Shown here: positions 1 to 13,500 of the stretch, piece after piece
How positions within the stretch are numbered: the first letter of the stretch is position 1
How the letters are laid out: each line of letters opens with the position of its first letter
Origin: Theristus sp. LFF4_11
Taxonomy: Eukaryota; Nematoda; Chromadorea; Monhysterida; Xyalidae
Length of the DNA: 64,000 nt
Assembly (NCBI GenBank): GCA_030248135.1
Contig: JASANC010002890.1
Span: 62,001-126,000 of the forward strand
Direction: 5' to 3'
Program-made: the position numbers and the translations under genes
Notes under the pieces: generated by a model
The model's database searches: none
The model's input: only the letters and a program-made list of their open reading frames with translations
What the model was told of the DNA's origin: nothing

Positions 1-2519
1 CCGTGCGACCGCAAAGTATCTGGCAAACACTTTATTATTAGTGTTATTTGGTTGCAAGATCAGTTACAATCAATTATGGGCTACTTTTTCACGCATCCGA
101 CCACCCGAAACGACCATCACGTGCTCTAAAACACCTGCGCTTGTCATCATGCGCAGCAACCCGGCAAGATCGTTGACTTCTGTCGTGTTGGGATCTCGAT
201 TTGGGTGTTCGGTTAAGATTGTGATTGTGTCGTGTGCTTGGTGGGTGTAACAAAGAGCTGATTCACACCCAATTAGCAGGCAGATCGCACAGTAATTTCG
301 TGGACACAAAAGTGTGAAGATACTACAGTCTAAATTCTAAATCTAAATCATATGCAATTAGCTGATTGGTTGGTACAAACGTGATACACCTCAGCCAAGT
401 CGTTCGAATCGGGATGATCTGGGTCGAACTCATCAATCCTTGAGCGGTCCGTAAAGCCACTGCCGATCGCTGATTGGTCGTCTTGAAATAAATCAAAATC
501 ATCCCTGAGCGAGTAGGTCAGCCTGACGGACACTTTCACTGGCGGCAGATGAATCGGTGCAATTGGGCAAGCCTGCATTATGAAACAACTTTTTCTGTCG
601 TTAACAAAAATTTCTCTGCCCGGTTTGACGAACTGGAAAGTGGAGCTAAGCAAAATAAAAAACACCTCGCAAAAGCAACGCACCACTTTTTCTCTGAACA
701 TTTCCAGCAGACCAGTTAACGTGCGACACTTTGGTGGCGGCTTTTTCAGATGAACCTGCAGAGAGAGTATCGAAATGTTTTTATTCTTTAAAACTTTTAT
801 CAGCAGCTTCCCACCATCTCCAGAAACTTGAGCAAACTCCATGCCCTCGATACGAGCGGACAGCCATTTACAGTAACGTGTTTCCCAGTTTTCACTGTTA
901 CTCATGATCATAATTCAATGAATAATATCTTTTTTTTGAAAACAACATTTTAAAATGGGCCAAGTAACGAGCACCCTCTGACCGTGTGCATGTCGGCGCG
1001 CACATTTCGGTTCACTGCCGTTCCCGTGTACATGCGCCTCCTGGCATCATGCTGCTGCACGAACGCTGGCAGTTGACTAGAAAAAAACAGGCATTTTTAT
1101 TGAAAAAGACCGTTCAACTTTGTACCGGGATTCAGCCAATCAGCGCGTGTAACTTTTTAAAAACAGATGTGCTAATTGGCTGGCAGCACCAAATCAATGT
1201 CCGTGCATCGCGCTCAAATACAGCCAATCAGATCACGTACATAACGTACGGCGGGGCACCGCGCCGCGCATGAAACTTCTTAGAGGTCGGATTCAATCGG
1301 CTTGTTTGAAAAAATGCCATCATGACCACTGTAATAGCACAGCTGATGCAACATGCAAATTTACAAGCGAAAACAAACACGTTGACAATTGACAGCACAT
1401 GTACGATATTCGTGTGGTGAGCGACAACATCACAGTGTTATAACAAGCACCACACCAAGCAAGTGCGCGGTCTTCACACGATGCCTCCACGGTCTCACCA
1501 TTGCGTGTTTGCGAGCGCTACAGTCAGCGCCGACACGACCATCAGCCACTGCGTCTCCTTGTAGAGCACGTCGGTCGCAGTGACCGGCGTCAACAGCAGC
1601 CATTCGACACAGCCGAACGCGCGACAAATGCTGGCCGGAATCGGGTTGACCGCAATCGAGCTCGTGCATTCCGCAGTCGTTGGCTTCGTTGTTTTCGTCG
1701 CGAAATAGTCGATCGAGCTCGACTCGCTCGAGTAGAAATCGTAGACCGGCGAGAGACAGTCTCTGAGGATCGGCGGCAAATGGGCGTCGCTGGTTTCTTC
1801 ACTGGAGTCCAAGCGTTCCATTCGGACGGTTTCCGTCTGTTGTTTCGTTCGTTCGTCAGCGGTGGGGAGGCTTGGCGGTTTTCGTCTCGTTTGCAGGCGA
1901 TAGTGCGTCAGTTGGAGATTGAGCGCCGAAAACGCGATCGGCTCGCGTCTCTCCAGCCAAACGTTCGACGCTGCCGGCGTGCTCTCCTTGTCAGTCGCCT
2001 GAAATGGCGTCACTCTTGCTGTATCAACAAGACCAGATTTTCTTACTTTGTTGAATTGCAACAATTCCTCAGCGGGGTAGGCGGAAGTGTACCTGAAAAC
2101 TTTCTATCTTACCTGTTCTGAGCTCAAACGTCGCTCAGAACAAGAGAGACATCCCTAAACTGCCGAGAACACTCAATTCTAATTGTGCCACAAAAACAGT
2201 ACATCGCACAGAAAAACACGGTTGACTTTGCACGGTCAGCAAATTCAGATACTACATCTCGCCAATTTGCTACATCTGGTGCTGCTGTATGCAAAAGCTG
2301 GCGACTACTGACGTCCGTTCGCGCTGCAGCCAGCTGCCATTCGTGGATCACCGTCTCCAGCCTGACCACCAAACGTTCCCAATCGGACACGACCGTAAAG
2401 TCGGAGATTTCGAAAATCTCATCATCAGCATCGTTGTTGGCTCCATCCGGTTGGTCATCTTCTTTGACATCTTCCGCTTCTTCTGTGTGCTCGGCACCAG
2501 CGGACGTTTCGGAATCCAT
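1..2519 (-). CDS. RAB3GAP1: RAB3GAP1-like Rab3 GTPase-activating protein catalytic subunit, 5' part, truncated by window edge
   Basis: This is the catalytic subunit of the Rab3GAP heterodimer, which acts on Rab3 (GAP) and Rab18 (exchange factor) in membrane traffic. Translation starts at the ATG at 2519. Readable exons are 2256-2519, 1499-1998, 684-894 and 390-572, with agreeing phases (0, 2, 0). An acidic N-terminus is followed by FEISDFTVVSDWERL, matching the family opening. Exon 2 contains FSALNLQLTHYRL and ends with ALANTQ; the TG plus T junction restores the family Cys. Exon 3 has HLKKPPPKCRTLTGLLEMF and exon 4 has CPIAPIHLPPVKVSVRLTY, both clear family blocks. The catalytic Arg region of the family lies further downstream, outside the window. 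I could not place the next exon with matching phase below 390; an open stretch at about 88-263 is possible but does not resemble the family. Confidence 0.88.
348..392 (-). repeat. CCAATCAG-type dispersed short repeat, copy overlapping a RAB3GAP1 donor
   Basis: Read on the minus strand it is GTGTATCACGTTTGTACC then AACCAATCAGCTAATTGCA. It matches copies at 8823-8870 (TCACGTGTGCACC then AACCAATCAGCGAATTGCA) and 2630-2665 (GCATCACGTAGC then AACCAATCAGTGAATTGC), and a weaker one at 37795-37836. The intron donor after GAG at 390 falls inside the repeat. Confidence 0.6.
2256..2519 (-). CDS. RAB3GAP1: RAB3GAP1 exon 1 with start codon
   Basis: The exon opens with ATG and an acidic, Asp/Glu/Ala-rich leader of about 34 residues, then the diagnostic block EISDFTVVSDWERLVVRLE. 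It ends at GAT|GTAGTA in phase 0, which joins in frame to the exon beginning at 1998. The donor was chosen because it keeps phase with exon 2; it is not a strong consensus, so the end is less certain than the start. Confidence 0.75.
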
Positions 2520-3974
2520 TCTTTTTCCGTATTGTCGTCGTGACTTTTGAAATCGATCAATTTTATTGACGGTCTAAAAAACTGCCACTAAAAAATTAAT
2601 TGGCTTCCATCATTTCAAACAATCTACATCACAAGCAATTCACTGATTGGTTGCTACGTGATGCAAGCAACTTGTGCATGTACGTGCTGTGCAGGCGGGG
2701 TCTGGGCTGCACAGAATGCATGCATCACGTGGCCACCAAAAACAAAAGCAAAATTTACAAATGACATGGAAGACTGTAATTCCGATCATTTAGTTGTGAA
2801 ATACACGGCGGACGTTTTCTCATGAAAACCGCATCTGCTTTGCCTGTCAGTAAAATGACGTCCACCACTTCGACCATTTTTATCATAGTTTTTCATTCGT
2901 TTTCACACCGACAATAGTTTCCGCCATTTTCAACGCACAACAGAGAAGTTCACAAAAAACTGCCCCTGGTTTGCGTCGAGTACTCGATTTTCAACGCAAA
3001 GCACAAAAATCATAACAATTTTTTTGCCACACACGTGATATATATTATCGGCATCAATCATTTGGAGAAATCAGATTCGGATTTCCGCGCAAATACAAAG
3101 CACACAAAAAAACGAAAACCTATTTCGCCCAAATTAATCAATTTCCTTTCGTCTTCTGGCGCCCATTGCTGTCAAAGCACCTCACGGAAAACAAAACAGA
3201 AACAAGTCAACAAAAACCAAAAATCAAAAACCTTCAGGAGTTGAAGTCATGTCATAAATTAGAAAACAATTGTCAGACCATATGCATTCAAAAGCACAGT
3301 AAAATCAACGGACAGAAACGCAAAACACCAAACTTGGAAAAATTTAGCAGACCAGAAAAAAGGCAAAAAAGCAAAGCGGGATAAGAAAACAAACTCAGCA
3401 AATTTCACATAGCTTTCTTCTAGCTATTTTTTGCACAAAGCAACAAAAAAACAAAGTCTAAACGCTAAAGTCTCAAAATAAAGTATCTTTAGCCGCCACA
3501 AATTCAACCCCAGAGTAAGCCCTTTTCAGAAGCGTATATTTATGATACTCACTCTTCTCAGATATACACAGTATATTCGAACATCACGTTGTCAACTTGA
3601 TTTCAAGATTCATCAACTTTTGTTTCAAAATAGTCGTAACATAAACAGTTAAAAAAAGAAACTCTAAACAAAACTTGAAACGGTCAAGGCAGTAGATTTC
3701 GTGTGACTGAACACACCAGTTATCGCACACATTTGTCTGTGGAGGATTTTACCATAGGAGCATACTACCACAGGAGTTTACGATAACCGACTTTTGAACA
3801 ATCTGACCATAATCGAACGGTGCAGTTTTCTAGAACCTGCCAAACGGGTCAAACAGTAAACACACGTAGTGCTAGCGGATTTTTTGTTCCGCAGGTTCTA
3901 TCAAACAGCATTTTTTTTCAAATCCATAAACTCCATCAGCATCATTATGCACAGCAGTGTGTGTCCATTGGGTT
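2520..3974. other. Intergenic gap between RAB3GAP1 and FAM193 (same strand)
   Basis: This 1.45 kb stretch separates the FAM193 stop from the RAB3GAP1 start, both on the minus strand, and must contain the RAB3GAP1 promoter. It is A/T-rich with no convincing coding exon. One copy of the CCAATCAG-type repeat (about 2630-2735) lies about 120 bp upstream of the RAB3GAP1 ATG and includes a CATCACGTG E-box-like core. I see no transposon ends here. Confidence 0.6.
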
Positions 3975-4529
3975 TTACGACACATCGGTCACGGTCGAGA
4001 GACGCTGCATTTTGCTGTGACGAACAAAGTTGGCCAGATTCAGTTTCACCTTCGGGCGATTCTCGCGTGGCTGTGTCTCCAGGACAAATCTGAAAACGGC
4101 CATCAGCAACTCTTCAGAACACGCTGTAACGAATGTTTCATTAACTTTAATAAGTGAGACAACCAACAAACAACGCGAAACGCTTGCATATACTGGCAGC
4201 ACCAAACAGAATCCAAAACCCGCAAGCCGCAACGACAGAATCATTTCAATGAAATTGGGCGGATGTGTCGGACATCGTCTTTTGTGCGGTTAAATAAAAA
4301 AAGTGGAAAATTTGAAGAAAAAAATCGCTCGGACGTACTGCTTGAACATCTCGACGTCCCTGTCGTCGTCGTCGAGCTGGTCCAGCTCATGCACCCTTGG
4401 CGTGAACACCTCGTCTGGCGGCGGCGCTGATTCGCCGAAAATCATCTCAGCGGCCATTTTGTGCTGCCGCTCGGCGGCGAGCGTAGTTGGACGCGTGTTT
4501 TCTTCGTCCGTTGCTGCTGGCGTGATGCA
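3975..4529 (-). CDS. FAM193A: FAM193 C-terminal domain exons
   Basis: Two exons, 4339-4529 and 3975-4089, encode the family's terminal domain. The upstream exon ends at AAGCA|GTACGT, a good donor. Joining it to TTTTCAG|ATTTGTCC gives FKQ followed by FVLETQPRENRPKVKLNL, which aligns with the FAM193 terminal block (acidic helix, FKRFC-like segment, V.W.NF-like end). The protein ends STVTDVS. This is the strongest single argument for the family assignment. Confidence 0.85.
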
Positions 4530-7500
4530 CTGCAGGCGAAAGTGAGAATGTAGCAGAAAAAACACATGAAGCACAGTTTGTGTGGGACTATTGAGACCGG
4601 ATGGCTTAATTTCAACTCTCCCCCCCCTCCCCCACCCCCGTAAAAAGTGACCCCTTTGGCAGCACGTTGTTAAACAGCTAGTCGCTTTGTGTCAAATTCG
4701 GGTCAAAGTAAAGAAAAAGAAAACTATCAAAGAGTACAGTCGATCAGGCGGTCAATTGACGGGATACCAATGATACCATCACCCACTTCCGTGGACCAAT
4801 CAGTGAATCAATGCATGCACCTCAAAAGCAGCCAATCAACCAGCCTTCGCCCACCCACATCACCTTTGCGTCTCCGGTGCCCCGGTTTCGCGTCTCCGTG
4901 AAATGGTTCTCCTGATTCTCCGTGCTCTTCGTGCGACTGTTCTGCTTCTGTTTCTTGCTGACGTTCGCGGGCGTGTGTTGTTGCGGCTTCTTTTGCGTCT
5001 GCTGTTGTTGTTGTTGTTGCTGTTCAAGCTTCTTCTGCTTCTGACGTTGCCGCTTTGCGGCCTTCGAGCTCTTGTCCGTGTGCGCCTTCGACTGGATGCT
5101 GGACGCTTTCGTACGGCCGCACGCGGCACTGCCACCGCCCGCCGAGTTGCCCTCGATGTACGCCAGCAGCTCGTCAACCTGAATTCAGTAAAAGTTCCAG
5201 GTCCAGTTTTCATTCACCACTGAAGTGCAATCGCTAAATCGGTTTTTTGCGACTGTATGTTGAAAAAAACGTCAGTCCAACAAGGCCAAAAGGCGCAGTG
5301 CACAATGCACAATAGAAGGTGAAGGGGGCAGACCGCTTTGTATCCCTTGTATCCCTCGATCATCTCCGCGCGCAGCGTGCCGGATTGGCTTTGTTGGCGG
5401 GGCGGCTGCGACCCGTTGAACTCTTTCTGTGAGCCGTCCGTTGTGGAGTTCTGATCCGTCGCATTCTCTTCGCCCTGAGAATTTCAGAGAAAAAACCATT
5501 TTGTGTAATGAATGAGTTTAGCTTTTAGCATGTAGGTCAGCTAGCCGCGAACGATTTATTTGAAAAAAGAACATACTGCCGAACGGATTCCGTGACAGAT
5601 ACATTTCGAGCCAATTTTGTCTTGTCAATGTTGAACGAACGTCACCAAAACAACCAAACATTTAACACCACATGAATTCCGCGCAATGATTCGTGGACTA
5701 CACAGGTCACAGTAACATTCACACACACAAAACCGAACAAAATTGCAGTCAAAGAAAAAAGAGCAAAAACAGCGACAAGAGCGACCTTTCGTTTCAACTT
5801 CTGCCTGAGTCTTTCTCGGACATCTTCCCGACGACACGAGAACCGAGCGTCGAAACCACCTTCGCCAAACATTTCACAGTAGCAGCAATCACAGTGGTGG
5901 CCTGAATTTGGTTGTGTTGTGGCACGCACTTCCTGCCTGACTGCGCAAAAATGATTCAAAACAAATTCACTGATCTTTTTTGAAAAAACCTTTTTGAAAA
6001 AATCTGAAAACTATTTTAGAAAAAATAAGTTGCTGGAAGATTTACGGATTTTCCCTCTCCAGCTGACAGAAGGCTGAGCTAGTCAGCCGCAGGCAGTTCA
6101 AGCTCTTTTACTCACCCAAGTCTTCATCGTTTGCCGCAGTGTTCGTTGTGTTTTCAATTTTCGTGGTCTTCTGATCGACTGAAAAGGATAAGCAACGCCT
6201 TCTGAAATCTATTTCAGAAAAACTCAAAAGAATCAACTTCTCTTCATCAACTATGGAACGAGTTTTTTTTTCAGCTGGAATACATGGAAAGTTTACAATC
6301 AAGAGGGAACGCTGATCAGCTAAATTAAGCAGCATAACAAATCAGCAGTCTGAAATGAGTTGCAGTGCGCTGCGAAACAAGAATCGCCAAGTGTCCACAC
6401 AGCAGAACAGCCTGTTCAGTTACACACCGGACCACACCCACCTTGCGTTCCCTTCGTGGCGTTCACCGAACAAGAGCGCGACTTGGAGTTTTTCCTTCCA
6501 ACATTCGCTCCCTCCTGTTCTGGTGCGTTCGATTTCGCTTTTTCTGGCGTGGATTTGAGGCTGGCACTCAACGGCGTGGGCAAGGAACCTGCATTCCATT
6601 GGAATAAAATAAGGAATGCTGTATTGTCTTTTTTCTGGTTCTACGACTCCATACATGCAAAAAGGAAGTCAGTTCTATGCTTTTCTTAACGCGCGCATTC
6701 ACAAGTTCTGTGGTAACCTAATCGTAAAATATGACAAAATCATTTGAGCAATCAATTTTGAATTACCGCATGAAACCTAATTTCTATTTCTATTCTATAT
6801 CTGCAAAAGCGATGAGTCGCAGAAACCTCCAAAAAATAAAGAGTGAAACAAATGCCTTGGAACCCGACCAAACCATGAATAGTAAGAAAATTGACGAAAA
6901 CTTCTGTCTCTCGTTCAGTTTTACTGATGTTTACTGTGACAGGCGTAAAATACAACTCGAGAAGCGTTTTTAATAAAAACCGCCACAAGAGCACCTTTGA
7001 AGACTTTAGTGGCACTGGAGAGCACGGTGGCGGTGTGCCTGTCCACCTCGACCACTCCCTGGCCCCCGGCAGCCGTCTTCGCCACCTCACGCAGCTCCTC
7101 ATAGACGCGACGCATCAGCTCTGGATTCGCGGCCATGTCCTGGACGAACAGGTGAAAATCAATCAATTGAACCTGGCTTCTCGTTTGTCTCATACAAGCG
7201 CTCATTATCATCATCGTAGAATTTTCTCGGATCCGATCTTCTTGAATATACAAATCTGCCAACACATCTGCACGCCAACCAATGGAATTATGATATGACT
7301 GCCTGTCCAGTGTCCAGGTGCAGCAACAAGTCGTCGCCGCTGTCCAACAAAAATCCAAGAACAAAAAACCTCCAATCAAATCAACAACTCAGGTGCGATG
7401 TATGTGCAATTGAAACGATCGCCACCTTGCAGCTGATGTTCAGGTATTCGTCGAGCGTGAACTGCTTCGTGTGCGTCACTTCGACCGTGACTCCGTCGGC

Positions 7501-10500
7501 GGTCGCCTTGATGGAGCTCGACGAGCCGCCGGTGGCCGATGCAGAGCCGGACGTTGACGAGCCGTTCGACTTCGGCCTTCGCACGGACGGTTGCGCTTGC
7601 TGCAGAGAGAGACAAACGACAGTCAAACACTACTGCCTGAATGACAGGTAGACGATAAAAAGCAGAATGGTCAAGCGCGCGAACATTTTGCAAAACCGTG
7701 GGAAAAACATTTTAACCCTGAAGTGAAACAGTCAACGCCCTAATGTCACATCTCAATCGATCAATACATTCTATCCTCTGGGTTTTTGCAAGTAGGTGTA
7801 CAAGTTTAAACGGGTACAGAAGTGTTACACACCCAACTGACTGAATAACTCTGCATCAGATCTGATAAAATCACTGCAAAGAACAAAATCTACCTTTAAC
7901 AATTTAATGAGTTCAGGCGAGATTTTCTCAAACGAGGGCGGCAGCAATAGTCGCTTGGTCGCGTCATAGTACGAGTCAGAGGTCAGACCATCAGGCGGAT
8001 CAGCGGCTGCATTCGGCGTTTGTCGCAGTTTCACGGACGACGACCGCTGCTTTGCAGACGAATGCTGTTTCCGATCGTTGGGGTCGGTCGGGGACGTCTG
8101 AAAAGAGTTGGTTAGCTCAAGCCCCAAACGATGGATAGTCTGTTTGTTTAAGGCTATCACCTTTTTTCGCAGAATGGCGAGCATGCGAAACACTTCTAGT
8201 GACAGTAGGAAGAACGGATGCTTGATATCAGACAACCCCATTTACCGCTCGATATGGTTTCTTGCAACTGCGATTCCGTGCTTTCTGCTTTCGTGAGCTG
8301 TTGTATTTCGCGAAAAACTTGACAGGTTTTCACGCAAACACACAGTACACCACAAACAATCGCAAACGCGCACATTCGCCTGTGTGCTGTTGTTGTTGCT
8401 GCTGGCCGGTCGCGGCGGCAGCGGCGGCGACGGCGATTTCCTCGTGAGCGTCGGCCCGGTCGCCAAGTCAGCGAGTATCTTGTGGCGTGCCGCCTCGAGC
8501 GTCACCGGATCAAGGTCGCACATCGGCGGCTTGTTCGTCGCTCCGGCTGACAGCACGGACGTGACGGCCGCCGCCGGGAAGCCGGTGAACAGACGCGCCG
8601 TCGGGTCACGCGTCACCTCCCAGTCGCCGTAGGCGTACTAAAGGAAACAGAGTGTGGGATTTTGAATTTGGAATTTTACAATTCAACTGCATAATTCAAA
8701 GTTTATAACCGTTTCATGAGACAATCGATACTAAAGTCACTGATGACGGGAAGCTGACGTAACGTGACGCACGCATTCCATGCCGGCACGTACCGTGGAT
8801 GCGTAGTGCGGACTGCACAGAACACATGCATCACGTGTGCACCAACCAATCAGCGAATTGCACAGAAATGTACTGCAAATGGACCCGAACGAACCTGCAT
8901 GTGCCGTTTGAAGCTTGCCGTCGTTGGGTCAACGTTCGTGGCGGCCGCAGCGAGCGCCGTGTCGACCGAGTCAAAGAGCTCCGCCTCCGCCGGCTGCTGT
9001 GCTGCGTCGTGGCACGCACGCGGCCCGCCATCGTCCGCTGCGCACATGTTCGCGTCGTCATCGTCACGTGCCGTCTGTTCGGCGCCACTGGTCGCCAGTT
9101 TCGCACGACACTGTCAGATAATAAGACTCGGCCAATCAGTGCAATGCACGCGTTCAATTCAACGCCGCACACGTGTGTGTGTGCCACAGCTCTCCGCAAT
9201 GTGCTCCCGCCAACAAACTTTCACCAACATTGATCGTTTTCTGCTGTAGCCTCTGATGGTCGGCGTGTGTCGTGTACAGGGTGAACGGCAATGGCGCCTC
9301 TACAGGGTGGTGGTGTGCTTTGGTGGTGGTGCACTTTTGCAGCGTTGTCGGACTTCGACTCGACCGCTGCAATTCGTGCCGATGATGTTTCGTGACGGAA
9401 GACTTGCGCTCGCACGACTGCTGTTTTTGGCGTTCCTGGAGAAAAAGTGACCCTCATATGATAAAAAAATAGTCTAACAGTGAAAAATGATTGAATACTT
9501 CAACACTACCAACGATGCTCGAGTGAACTGTGTGATTTGCACCCATTCTACAACTAATCGCTCCTATTTTCGGTTGCATTCGAGCTTAGCGTCATAATCG
9601 AGCACACCAAACAACTGATGCACAACAGTCTATTTCGCCCGTATCAGCCAGGTGGAGCCAACCAAGCCAAACCATGTCACGTTTATGTGTGCGGCTGCAC
9701 TTATATGTTTCTTCCGGTGACATTGTCGCTGTAGCATCTCGTGGCGGCAAGTCTGTGCGCCACAAAGCGCCGCGCCGCACCTGAACGTCACTGATCCTTT
9801 CATAGTCGTCGTCCTCGGTTGATCGTTCATCCTCCGTCGGCTCGTCCTCCTCACTCGACTGCGTCTCCTCTTCGTCGGAGCTCGACTCATCGACGTCCTC
9901 ATCGCGTCCGTCCAAATCCTCGTAGTAGCGTCCCAGGCCGTTCAGCACGTCCAGCTTCAGTTCGGAGATGTCCAGCGGCAACTCCTCGAGCAGCGCCGGC
10001 GGCAGGTCGAAGTCGTTCAGCTGGTACAGAGAAAAAATTTTAATTACGAACAAAATCACATTAAATTTCGCGTGCACACAGATAATTTTTACTTGTCGGG
10101 TTGAAAGAGATGCAAAACATAACAAAAATGAAATCTAACACGCTCCCTGGCGGCGTTTCGTTTTCATTTTTGCATAATAATTCTTATTTTTACGGTGTTC
10201 AAAAAAGATGCGAAGAAAGTCAAGACCATTACAACCATTGTATGATAAAAGCAAATCTAGCACACACTGCTCGATTAGCCAATTCATTACATTGCGTTGC
10301 CTGAATCAACCCAGTTCACTCCCGGCCCACCTCAGCCGCAGTGACAGCCTCGTTCTCCATTTTGCGTGAGAGAGAATTTCTCAATTGCACGGTTTTCATA
10401 AAACAGGATGCCGAGATAGTCTGATCCAAAATGACATAAAAGCAACTCTAGGATCGGCAAGCCAGTTCATTGGATTGCGTTGCCCGAGTGAACAGCCTCC

Positions 10501-13500
10501 TTTGCCCCACCCCGGGCACACCAACACCAACACACCTCAGCGGCAGTGACGTGCGTCGGCGGCGCGTCGTTCTCGGTGAGCAGGCCGCACGTGATCACGT
10601 GACTGATGGTGCACTCGTCGCACGGGCAGTGCCGCTGTTGGCAGCGTTGACAGCGGACGGGCGACGCCGCGTGCTGCCGCAACGGACGCCCGGCGCCCGA
10701 CAGCAGACTCCGCAGCGTCTCCGTGAACGCCGCCAGATCCTCGTCGCTGCTGCTGCAAAACACAAAACAGTTCGGCGTTGTTCGTTCATTGTTGTTTGAA
10801 TGATTTTTTTGGATTTTTTAAAGTTTGCTTTTAATTTCTGCACAAAGCTGTTTTTTTGAAAATTATCGAACTCCTCGCTGACTTACGGCACGACTTCGTT
10901 GCCATTCGAGCGTTTCGCGACGTATTTTTCCAACAGTCGACGTTGCTGCTTGAAGAATTCGAGATCCTCCTTCAAGATGCGCTGTTTCGCTTTCAGCGTC
11001 TCCTGTGGAATGGATAACACAACGGTTTCTTTATGAAATCAGCCTCAGCCCGCAACGAACGGTTTTTATTGAAAAAAGGGACGTCCTATATCGTGCGAAG
11101 CGAACGCATAATGACAACATGAGACACAACATCAACAATGCCCACACAGACCTTATACAGTTTCATTTGCTTTGCTGCGTGGTCCTCCATTCGTTTGTTT
11201 GCCTTCTGCCAGATCTCCCTACTCGTGCGCATCAGTCTGTGCAGCGCTCTAGGAAAAGGAAAATTACTTTTTTTTAAATTTCATTACAACTGCTGTTGCG
11301 CAAGAAATTACATTACATCACATTTTTCGATGCCATTTGTGGGCGAATGGGGCAGCAAAAACGTTGAATCATCAGCCATGTTGAAGCAACTGTACCTGAA
11401 CGACTGCGCCAACTCGACGGCAGCAAGTGGCAATGTCCCGGTGCCTTTTGCACAACCGCTCTCACAATTGCTGTTGTTGTTGATCGCGGAGAGGAACTTC
11501 TGATTCTGCTCTTCAACACCGCCGCAGTCGGATGCTCGCGTCGTGTTTGCGTTCGAGTCGCATTTGACCGCGACCGCGGTGTCCGCGACGGAATCGTCCG
11601 GCAGAACGAGATCGAGACTGAAAAGATAGATAGGAAAGATTATGGGACCAGATCATGGAACGGCCTGGAAAATCTTTGTGGTATTTTAAAATCGAGCAAG
11701 TCTTTCGCGGTTTGCACAAAAAAACGGAAAGTTCTTCTGTGTGATTCGATCGCTGAGAAGTTTTTTTGACAAGTTTGTCAAGCAAAACAAGTAGGCGCAA
11801 AAGTAGACTGTAAAGTTAAAGCTAAAGCTAAATTAATTTTTAATTAATTCCAAAACAAAACAACATAACGTTTCACAATGCATTTTTAGCTCTAACCCAC
11901 AGCCGCGTGGAAATGTGAATAGATGACAACTGACCCCAACTGTTCAGCCATGGCCGGCAACGCGCTTTGTATGATCGCGTCTTGGTAGACAATCGAGTCA
12001 AATAGGTGATGGTTGATCACTTTCCACGTGATGCCAAACTTCTCCAAATGAACACGGTCCTGGACAAGAAGTGCGTGAAGACAACGTCATTTTAGCTTTG
12101 CCACGGAACTTTAAAAAAAGATTATGCGCAACTCGCTGATTGGTTAGTTTTGAATTTGACTACCATTGATTGGCAGTGCAAGAAGCGCGATGCAGCCAAT
12201 CACGGCTTCAGATTGAAAAGTTGCAACAAGATGAATAGTTTCGCATCTCGCATGGACAACATGCAGGCATTTCGCTTGTTGCAGATCACAAAAACTGATC
12301 CGAAAACAATGTCAACAAAGCCAAAAACCACCGAAAACTGCACACACCAGTTCTTCAATGAAGCCCTGCATGTTCCTTACAGTCTCTTGGAACGTAGAAA
12401 ATGAGTCCAGCATCGATTTGAGAAAGAATTTCGTCTGTTCCAGGGTGATGCCGCTGGAATCTGAAAAAAAAAATTTGCAATTTCCAAAATAAAGACTACT
12501 AATGTGAAGTTGTCAAACGTGTGCGCAACCAAAGACAACAAACACAAACGGCAACCAAAACAAACACAATTACACAAAGCATTCAACTGTCGTTTTCCCT
12601 GCAGAATGCTCAACCAATCAGTGCGTCGGATTCAGAAACACGACCAACCACTCAGTTACGATTTGACAAGGTTCAATTTCAAACGCACAACATCACCAAC
12701 TTTTTTCACCGGCATCCGAGCTGAGGCCGACCTTTTCGGGCGACACGAGAATCTCGAGCAAGTTGACTTTCATCTCCATGACGTGCTCACGACCCTGGCT
12801 CTCAAGCCGCTGGTACAGCTGGTGAGCATCACGTTCCGCCAATCTGCAGTGGCGATGAAAACATAAAGCATGCAAATGCAATGCACCACAAAACTACATT
12901 CAATTACGTCAATTGTAATTGTTGAGTTTCAAAAAAAAATTCTACCAGTGAACAAATATCACACGACGACCAACAACGCAAACAACAACGCACTGGTGTA
13001 TGAGCGCCTTCAGTCGTGTCTCGTCGAAGCACTTTCCCTTCGTGCTCTTTAGATGTTTGTCGAGCCCGTCGCGGTACATTTGGCGGATGAAATGACGCAG
13101 CTGCACCCAGCACTTCTGCATCGCCAGTAGCTCTTTCTCTTGCTCTTGCTCCAGCTCTCTGGAAAGCGCACTGATGCTTTTTTCGATTTTGGTGGGTTTC
13201 GAGTTTCGGTAATTTTGTTTGGCGTGGTGCACAATTTTATGATGCACAAACAAAAATGCATAACAGGCTGAAAACGACAAACGAGCTGCGTGATTAGCTT
13301 AGCTCTGCTGAGAGAAACAGCAGCGACTCGCACAAAATTCATGAAAACGACTATTGCGGATCCTGTGTTTCCGCCTTCAAACGCGTTGTTCTTGCAGTGA
13401 AATAAAAAAAATTCGAATATTGAAAAGCTGCACAAATTGCCTTCGTTCGATGCACGCCTGACAGGCGCACTCTTGATCACTTCGTTGTCCCTCCTTGCAT

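Noticed and set aside
70..309. Minus-strand frame as the next RAB3GAP1 exon
   Set aside because: The best acceptor gives the wrong phase after the exon ending at 390 and the translation does not resemble the family, so it was not annotated as an exon.
1501..2121. Arg-rich plus-strand frame of 206 codons
   Set aside because: Antisense of RAB3GAP1 exon 2, which aligns well with the family in the other strand.
4903..5223. Leu-rich plus-strand frame resembling a membrane protein
   Set aside because: It is the antisense of the FAM193 Gln/Lys-rich coiled-coil exon (4864-5178).
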